A stretch of DNA of 9,402 bases from JANXVV01 sp038230975 (lineage in GTDB: Bacteria; Planctomycetota; Phycisphaerae; Tepidisphaerales; Tepidisphaeraceae). The stretch is taken from NCBI GenBank assembly GCA_038230975.1, contig JBBRMF010000203.1, forward strand, positions 1 through 9,402, written 5' to 3'. Shown here piece after piece: positions 5,679 to 9,402 of this stretch. The notes under the pieces are model-generated. The model was not told the DNA's origin. It made no database searches and saw nothing but the letters and a program-made list of their open reading frames with translations. Positions within the stretch are counted from its first letter, which is position 1, and every line of letters begins with the position of its first letter. A program made the translations under genes and the position numbers.

Positions 5679-6793
5679 TAGTTTGTATTCAAAACTGCTT
5701 CTGTTTGCCGTGCCACAACAATTTCTTCATTCGTCGGCACAATCCAGATTTCAGCGCCGGATTCGACGGCACTAATCTTCACTTCCTGACTGCGTACATT
5801 ATTTTTTTGATCATCCAACTGTAGCCCGGCGAACCGCAGGTTCTGGCAGATCGCCCGGCGAATCATCGCGCCGTTTTCACCGATGCCACCGGTGAAGACC
5901 AACACATCAATTCCACCCAGGGCTACCAGGTAGGCACCGATGTAATGCCGCACGCTGTCGACAAAAGCATCGATCGCCAACTGGGCTTTTCCGTTGCCGG
6001 CGGCGGCGGCTTTTTCGATATCGCGCATGTCGTTGGAAACACCGCTGATGCCGAGAAGGCCACCTTCTTTGCCGAGTTTTTTCAGAATGTCGTCGATGGT
6101 GTAGCCATGCTTCACCAGTCGCAGCAACGCGAAAGTATCGAAGTCACCCACGCGGTTGTTCTGCGGCAAACCGGTCTGCGGGGTCAGGCCCATACTATGG
6201 CCAACCGATTTGCCATCGAGGATCGCACAAATGCTCGAGCTGCCACCGAGATGACAACTGATGATGCGCTTGGATTTTTCTTTGCCGACCAGTTCCGCCA
6301 CGCGCGAGGCGATGAATTTATGCGAAGCGCCGTGAAATCCGTAACGGCGGATGCCGAGCTTTTCAGTCCACTCGTTCGGGATCGCGTAGACTTGCCGGGC
6401 CATCGGAATCGTCTGATGAAAAGCCGTTTCAAACGCCGCGACCTGCGGCGTGCCGGGCAGCTTCTCCGCGAAGGCTTTCATCGCGGCGATGTACGGCGGA
6501 TTGTGAGCGGGTGCCACATCGGCAAACTGTTGCATCGTGGCGATGACTTCATCGGTCACTCGCACCGCGCCGCTGATGGGCCCGCCATGTACGGCTTTGA
6601 ATCCGATGGCGTCGGGCTTTTTCACCAACTGTTTTAGAATCACGTCGATCACGTCGGCGTGACTGGCGTAGTCGGAACCGGGTTGACCGATCCGCTCATA
6701 GCCGCCGCGCGCCACTTCTTCGCCGTTCTTGCTCATGTCTAAGAGCTTGAACTTGAAGCTGGTGGAACCGAGGTTGGCAACGAGGATGAGCAT
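5678..6793 (-). CDS. ackA: Acetate kinase-like acyl kinase, BMC-associated, with altered active-site residues
   Basis: 371-residue member of the acetate kinase family, expected to turn lactyl-phosphate (or another acyl phosphate) and ADP into the free acid and ATP. Family motifs: NLGSTSFKF (7-15), VHGG (68-71), APAHNPPY with H97, TAFHQT (123-128), YGFHGASH with H154, CHLGGSSS (180-187), NNRVGDFD with R214, FTGGIGENG (300-308) and PTNEEIVVAR (353-362). Compared with the Methanosarcina thermophila enzyme as I remember it, catalytic Arg91 is Lys (K66), Asp148 is Glu (E122) and Asn211 is Gly (G184), while Arg241, His123, His180 and Glu384 equivalents are kept. It is about 30 residues shorter than usual; the loss is before VHGG. 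No clear Shine-Dalgarno precedes the ATG at 6793. The gene lies between two shell genes and has no obvious encapsulation peptide. Confidence 0.9.
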   Translation of the reverse strand: MLILVANLGSTSFKFKLLDMSKNGEEVARGGYERIGQPGSDYASHADVIDVILKQLVKKPDAIGFKAVHGGPISGAVRVTDEVIATMQQFADVAPAHNPPYIAAMKAFAEKLPGTPQVAAFETAFHQTIPMARQVYAIPNEWTEKLGIRRYGFHGASHKFIASRVAELVGKEKSKRIISCHLGGSSSICAILDGKSVGHSMGLTPQTGLPQNNRVGDFDTFALLRLVKHGYTIDDILKKLGKEGGLLGISGVSNDMRDIEKAAAAGNGKAQLAIDAFVDSVRHYIGAYLVALGGIDVLVFTGGIGENGAMIRRAICQNLRFAGLQLDDQKNNVRSQEVKISAVESGAEIWIVPTNEEIVVARQTEAVLNTN

Positions 6794-6811
6794 GTTAAAG
6801 AGACTTTATTT

Positions 6812-6851
6812 ACCCTACATAGCCCCCGGCATGCCGGGGGCTATGTAGGGT
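6812..6851. repeat. Perfect 40-bp palindrome IR8 between tandem BMC protein and acetate kinase
   Basis: Every base from 6812 to 6851 pairs with its mirror about the centre at 6831/6832; the core is GCCCCCGGCATGCCGGGGGC. Unlike the other elements it has no loop. It sits in the 79-bp gap, 19 nt upstream of the kinase start codon. In the direction of transcription it is followed by TAAATAAAG, not by a T-tract. Confidence 0.97.
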
Positions 6852-6872
6852 TTCGCTGCGTCTTTCGATTAG

Positions 6873-7457
6873 TTAGGCTGCGCCGTAACCGGCCAGCAGA
6901 TCAGGATGCGGGCGGGCGATCACATGCGACGCCACCAATTCACCCACGCGGCCGGCGGCTTCGGCACCGGCGTCAACGGCAGCCTTCACGCTACCGACAT
7001 CGCCGCGAACAATCGTGGTGACAAACGCGCCACCGATCTGAATCGTCTTGACGATCTCGACGTTGGCGGCTTTGCCCATCGCGTCGGTCGCTTCAACCAG
7101 GCCAACCCATCCCTTGGTTTCGATCTGGCCGATCGCCATCGCCGATTGTGCCGGCGATTTATCACCTGCTTTGGCAGAGGCTTTTGGCTTGGGGAGCATG
7201 CCACCCAATTCATCGTGCGGGCGAGCGATGACGTGAACGCTGATGACCGTGCCGACTCGACCGGCCGCTTCAGCGCCTGCATCCACGGCGGCTTTCACGG
7301 CGGCAACGTCACCTTTGACGAAGGCGGTCACCATGCCGCTGCCGCATTTGTCCCAGCCGACCATTTCCACATTGGCCGACTTGAGCATCGCGTCAGTGCC
7401 TTCCATCAGGCAGACGAGACCTTTGCATTCGAGTAGTCCGAGGGCTTCGCTGGGCAT
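6873..7457 (-). CDS. Tandem two-domain BMC shell protein (fused BMC-H pair)
   Basis: 194-residue shell protein with two full, non-permuted BMC domains at about 3-84 and 106-188, joined by a 20-residue linker rich in Pro, Ala, Lys and Ser. Trimers would mimic a hexamer, as in BMC-T proteins such as PduT. Both halves contain VKAAVDAGAEAAGRVG and HVIARPH, so they are close relatives of each other and of the operon's BMC-H. The pores differ: domain 1 has K37-C38-G39-S40-G41, domain 2 has I141-G142-G143-A144-F145. The ATG at 7457 has AAAGGA 5 nt upstream; the upstream open frame to 7535 is repeat sequence. An internal ATG at 7139 could in principle give domain 2 alone but has no Shine-Dalgarno. 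It follows pduL and precedes the kinase. Confidence 0.94.
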   Translation of the reverse strand: MPSEALGLLECKGLVCLMEGTDAMLKSANVEMVGWDKCGSGMVTAFVKGDVAAVKAAVDAGAEAAGRVGTVISVHVIARPHDELGGMLPKPKASAKAGDKSPAQSAMAIGQIETKGWVGLVEATDAMGKAANVEIVKTIQIGGAFVTTIVRGDVGSVKAAVDAGAEAAGRVGELVASHVIARPHPDLLAGYGAA

Positions 7458-7490
7458 TTGGGTCCTTTGAGTTAGGGGCTTTGAGCTAAA

Positions 7491-7629
7491 ATTCGAAATC
7501 TGAAATCTGAAATCCGAAAAAAGCTCGAAGCTCAAATTTTAAAAGTGCATTCTAAGTTGTCAGATTGCTTTGATTTCGGACTTTCCATTCGAGCTTTTTT
7601 CGAATTTCTATTTTCGAGTTTCGGATTTT
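7491..7629. repeat. Inverted repeat IR9 between pduL and the tandem BMC gene
   Basis: Arms at 7491-7529 and 7588-7629. The inner 15 nt CGAAAAAAGCTCGAA pair perfectly, the outer parts imperfectly (GAAATCTGAAATC against TTCGAGTTTCGGATT). The loop holds an extra related fragment, GATTTCGGACTTTCC near 7572. Same family as IR3. It fills most of the 192-bp gap; apart from it I see only the ribosome site of the next gene. Confidence 0.87.
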
Positions 7630-7649
7630 TCTCGCATCGCGGCCAAAAT

Positions 7650-8363
7650 TCACTTCACCAGCTCCATCTTCGTCGCCGATTCCAGGTCACACGCGTTGCC
7701 CTCATCGGTATCGATGTGGACTTCCAGAACCACCTTCGGGTGGTAGCGAACTTTGACGCGGTCGAGGGTGAGGCCACAGGGGCCGTCGATTTTGAGTTTC
7801 AGATAGTCGCCGTCTCTGACGCCGTAGTAGGCCATGTCTTCGGTCGACATGTGGACGTGACGTTCGGCACGAATGACGCCTTTGGTCATGTTGATGGCGC
7901 CCTTGGGGCCAAGCACCGTGCAGCCGGGGGTGCCTTCGTGATTGCCGCTCGTGCGGAGCGGCAGATCGAGGCCGAGATACACACCGTCGGTGTAAGACAA
8001 TTCAATTTGGGTGTAGTTGCGAAGGGGTCCGAGGATGCGAACGTTTGGGATGATTCGCTGGCGGGGGCCGACTACCGTTACCAGTTGTTCGCTGGCGAAT
8101 TCACCTTGCTGGTAAAGATCTTTCATCTTCGTCAGTTGGGCACCTGGGCCGAAGAGGGTTTCCAGATCCGCCTGGCTGACATGCATATGCCGCGCGGAAA
8201 CATTGACGACCAGCGGATGGGGCGGCCCACCGGCGCGGTTCGGTTCAACCGCCATCCGCTCACCGCCGGATGAAGGGCCGCCACGCAGCTTCTGCGTTAG
8301 CACTTCGCGAACCAGTTGCTCAACATCCCTGCGATTCAATGATTGGGTAGCGGTCGCTGCCAT
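7650..8363 (-). CDS. pduL: PduL-type phosphotransacylase with N-terminal encapsulation peptide
   Basis: 237-residue BMC phosphate acyltransferase, predicted to exchange CoA of lactyl-CoA for phosphate, giving lactyl-phosphate and recycling CoA inside the shell. Residues 9-26 (LNRRDVEQLVREVLTQKL) form an amphipathic helix followed by a Gly/Ser/Pro linker to about 48, the known encapsulation layout of BMC PduL. The two beta-barrel halves follow: VNVSARHMHVS with zinc ligands H59 and H61, and RAERHVHMS with H169 and H171, then VHIDTDEGNA with H217 near the end. The central RTSGNHEGTPGCTVLGPKG is also family-typical. First gene of the operon: the ATG at 8363 has AAGGA about 7 nt upstream and a promoter about 25 nt further. 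Length is near the 210-230 of the family. Confidence 0.96.
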   Translation of the reverse strand: MAATATQSLNRRDVEQLVREVLTQKLRGGPSSGGERMAVEPNRAGGPPHPLVVNVSARHMHVSQADLETLFGPGAQLTKMKDLYQQGEFASEQLVTVVGPRQRIIPNVRILGPLRNYTQIELSYTDGVYLGLDLPLRTSGNHEGTPGCTVLGPKGAINMTKGVIRAERHVHMSTEDMAYYGVRDGDYLKLKIDGPCGLTLDRVKVRYHPKVVLEVHIDTDEGNACDLESATKMELVK

Positions 8364-8391
8364 GAAGATTCCTTATCGCCGTATAACTGTC

Positions 8392-8410
8392 AGAAGTATG
8401 CAAAACTTCT
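8392..8410. promoter_or_regulatory. Candidate operator dyad over the BMC promoter -10 region
   Basis: AGAAGT (8392-8397) and ACTTCT (8405-8410) are perfect 6-nt inverted arms about a 7-nt spacer. They cover the -10 hexamer and the inner part of the promoter spacer, where a repressor would block RNA polymerase. No regulator gene is in the window; DeoR-type regulators accompany related loci. Arms this short can occur by chance. Confidence 0.4.
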
Positions 8411-8423
8411 CATTAGTTGTCAA
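8395..8423 (-). promoter_or_regulatory. Sigma-70-like promoter of the BMC operon
   Basis: On the minus strand a perfect -35 TTGACA (8418-8423), a 17-nt spacer and a -10 CATACT (8395-8400, 4 of 6 consensus bases). The expected transcription start is near 8388, giving a 5' leader of about 25 nt before pduL that contains the AAGGA ribosome site. It is the best promoter match I found in the window and lies in the only sizeable operon-side gap without an inverted repeat of the long kind. The rest of the 131-bp gap to queD shows no terminator. Confidence 0.72.
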
Positions 8424-8494
8424 GATAATTCTAAGATTGATCGAAACTGAATAAATCAGGCCGGACAATCGCTACAAATTCACTGTTTTATCGA

Positions 8495-8857
8495 TTAGTT
8501 GCCGCGATATTCGCACATCGAGCTGCAGGTTTCGTAAACGATGATGGCAGAAAGGATCGGAAGGCTGGGTTGCAGCTTCTCAAAAAGCCATCGGGCGATG
8601 TTTTCGCTGGTCGGATTTTCCAGGCCGGGGATGTCATTTAAATAGTAGTGATCCAGTTGTTTCACGATCGGTTCCGTGGCTTGTTTAATGTCGCCGTAAT
8701 CGATGAGATAGCCTTTTTCAGCGGCCACCTCACCTTCGACCACCACATCAAATTTAAACGAATGACCATGCAGCCGCCGGCATTTGTGACCTTCCGGAAA
8801 AGTCGGCAGATCATGGGCGGCTTCGAAGTGGAACGATTTGGAAAGGCGAATATGCAT
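8495..8857 (-). CDS. queD: 6-carboxy-tetrahydropterin synthase (QueD/PTPS family)
   Basis: 120-residue QueD, making 6-carboxy-5,6,7,8-tetrahydropterin from dihydroneopterin triphosphate in the queuosine/7-deazaguanine pathway. Zinc ligands are H15 in FEAAH and H30 and H32 in RLHGHSF; C26 in KCRRLHGH is the catalytic cysteine; LDHYYLND (68-75) gives the Asp-His pair, PTSENIARW (82-90) is the family segment, and E109 in VYET binds the pterin. The tail CSSMCEYRGN has two cysteines, which is a little unusual. AGGAG lies only 2 nt before the ATG at 8857, a short spacing. A housekeeping neighbour on the same strand, with no visible link to the BMC; transcription from it could read into the operon because no terminator is seen between them. 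Confidence 0.95.
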   Translation of the reverse strand: MHIRLSKSFHFEAAHDLPTFPEGHKCRRLHGHSFKFDVVVEGEVAAEKGYLIDYGDIKQATEPIVKQLDHYYLNDIPGLENPTSENIARWLFEKLQPSLPILSAIIVYETCSSMCEYRGN

Positions 8858-8923
8858 GGCTCCTGACGTTGGTCGACGAGAATATCACCGATCAACTCAT
8901 CCGACCAATCCTCGTGACTCTTC

Positions 8924-8957
8924 AAAAAAACAAACCCCGCCATTGGCAGGGTTTGTT
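8924..8957 (-). terminator. Intrinsic terminator of the tRNA-Phe gene
   Basis: On the minus strand AACAAACCCTGCC, a 3-nt loop, GGCGGGGTTTGTT and then a T-tract (complement of the A-run at 8924-8930). One mismatched (G-T) pair in 13. It lies 8 nt past the tRNA 3' end and separates the tRNA from queD. Confidence 0.9.
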
Positions 8958-8964
8958 ACTCGAA

Positions 8965-9037
8965 TGGGCAGAGCCGGGATCGAACCGGCGACACATGGAT
9001 TTTCAATCCATTGCTCTACCAGCTGAGCTATCTGCCC
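8965..9037 (-). tRNA. tRNA-Phe (GAA)
   Basis: A 73-nt cloverleaf on the minus strand. The acceptor stem GGGCAGA pairs with TCTGCCC, followed by discriminator A. The D arm is GCTC-AGCTGGTAGA-GC, the anticodon stem ATGGA/TCCAT encloses TTGAAAA with anticodon GAA, and the T arm is GCCGG-TTCGATC-CCGGC. The CCA end is not encoded. It has its own promoter and terminator. Confidence 0.97.
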
Positions 9038-9054
9038 CGCGAATCGGAAGGAAT

Positions 9055-9082
9055 ATCTTATGAAAGTCCGGGGGCAATGCAA
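9055..9082 (-). promoter_or_regulatory. Candidate promoter of tRNA-Phe
   Basis: Minus-strand -35 TTGCAT (9077-9082), a 16-nt spacer and -10 TAAGAT (9055-9060). The start would fall near 9048, about 11 nt before the mature tRNA, a normal distance. The hexamers match consensus at 4 positions each. Confidence 0.5.
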
Positions 9083-9146
9083 GGGAGGCACTTTCGGAAC
9101 CGCCGACATTCCTGGGATCGCGAGGGTCCCCCGCTACTAATGTCGA

Positions 9147-9232
9147 TTTATTTAGCCGGGTCGCTTGCGGCCCGTGTTCTGCTGCCCTGAGGAGGCGTAC
9201 GGCACGGCTCGCAAGCGAGCCAGCTAAATAAA
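9147..9232. repeat. Inverted repeat IR10 between the PDZ-type gene and tRNA-Phe
   Basis: Arms at 9147-9176 and 9203-9232 pair at 26 of 30 positions, with TTTATTTAGC and TCGCTTGCG identical. Loop of 26 nt. A REP-like palindrome of a family not used inside the operon. It could partly serve as a 3' end for the gene to its right. The rest of 9083-9264 contains GGGATCGCGAGGGTCCC, a weak dyad, and nothing else I can name. Confidence 0.82.
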
Positions 9233-9264
9233 CCCGAAAAACCAATACCAGGGATCAGTATCAA

Positions 9265-9402
9265 TCATTGTGGCGGTTCGATGCGGATGACTTCCGTATT
9301 CACCCCGCGCAGAATCTCCAGAACCACCGCTTCTTTTTTGCTGGTTTTGCGGAAATCTTCGTAGAGTTTCTTGAACTGTTCGATATCCGTCACCGGTGTG
9401 CG
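9265..9402 (-). CDS. C-terminal end of a protein ending in a PDZ-like domain (possibly an HtrA/DegP-type protease)
   Basis: Only the last 45 codons and a TGA stop are in the window; the frame continues past the right edge. The residues PVTDIEQFKKLYEDFRKTSK followed by EAVVLEILRGVNTEVIRIEPPQ look like the end of a PDZ domain, which typically has PVxSxxxFxxLL, a helix, and then a VxLxVxRGG strand. DegP/HtrA-type serine proteases often end this way, but no protease domain is visible here, so the class is an inference. It is on the same strand as the operon and unrelated to it as far as can be seen. Confidence 0.65.
   Translation of the reverse strand, partial: RTPVTDIEQFKKLYEDFRKTSKKEAVVLEILRGVNTEVIRIEPPQ

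Noticed and set aside
6812..6851. Intrinsic terminators at the operon junctions
   Set aside because: IR1, IR2, IR4, IR5, IR7 and IR8 have no T-tract after the stem on the transcribed strand, and full termination would cut off essential pathway genes. Partial attenuation remains possible, mainly at IR3 where five T follow.
7137..7139. Internal start giving a separate BMC-H from the second domain of the tandem protein
   Set aside because: There is an ATG at the right place but no Shine-Dalgarno within reach, and the two domains are continuous in frame through a normal linker.
8858..8923. Promoter for queD (TTGGTC, 18 nt, TATTCT)
   Set aside because: The -35 matches consensus at only 3 positions and the spacing is long; too weak to list.
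9003..9245. Small minus-strand frames around the tRNA
   Set aside because: They run through the tRNA gene and the IR10 palindrome and have no recognisable domain or ribosome site.

Overview
The window is almost entirely one leftward (minus-strand) operon for a bacterial microcompartment (BMC) of the type known from Planctomycetes and Verrucomicrobia. In that type a class II aldolase splits fuculose- or rhamnulose-1-phosphate and the lactaldehyde product is processed inside a protein shell. The gene set fits that assignment: class II aldolase, CoA-acylating aldehyde dehydrogenase, PduL, acetate kinase, a lactate/malate dehydrogenase, three EutN-type pentamer proteins and BMC-H domains, with no B12-dependent diol dehydratase or ethanolamine lyase in view. 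The base composition looks moderately GC-rich, and the junctions carry palindromic repeats built on motifs such as ACGAAGGCACGAAGACACGAAG-like or CCGTGGTCCGTGGTCAGT. I infer a member of the PVC group, most likely a planctomycete; I cannot name a species.

Layout from right to left, in the direction of transcription. The window opens with the C-terminal end of a PDZ-type protein (9265-9402), then tRNA-Phe(GAA) with its own promoter and intrinsic terminator (8924-9082), then queD (8495-8857). A good sigma-70-like promoter (8395-8423) with a dyad over its -10 starts the BMC operon. The operon runs pduL, a tandem two-domain BMC shell protein, acetate kinase-like, BMC-H, EutN-1, aldehyde dehydrogenase, EutN-2, an RpiB-like protein with its catalytic residues missing, EutN-3, class II aldolase, and a lactate/malate dehydrogenase that runs off the left edge.

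Inferred pathway: the aldolase gives dihydroxyacetone phosphate and L-lactaldehyde; the aldehyde dehydrogenase gives lactyl-CoA; PduL gives lactyl-phosphate; the kinase gives lactate and ATP. The dehydrogenase probably recycles NAD. Three of the enzymes carry a short amphipathic helix on a flexible linker (N-terminus of PduL and of the aldehyde dehydrogenase, C-terminus of the aldolase), as expected of encapsulation peptides. Hexamers (BMC-H), a pseudohexamer (the tandem protein) and pentamers (EutN) would build the shell.

The most unusual structure is not a gene. Nine of the ten junctions between operon genes contain a long inverted repeat, from seven visibly different sequence families. Several arms contain the stop codon of the gene before, one supplies the last residues of a shell protein, and one ends 8 nt from a start codon in place of a Shine-Dalgarno sequence. 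The single junction without one is a 10-nt gene overlap. Other points worth attention are the fused BMC-H pair with different pores, the RpiB-like pseudoenzyme and the changed active-site residues of the acetate kinase.
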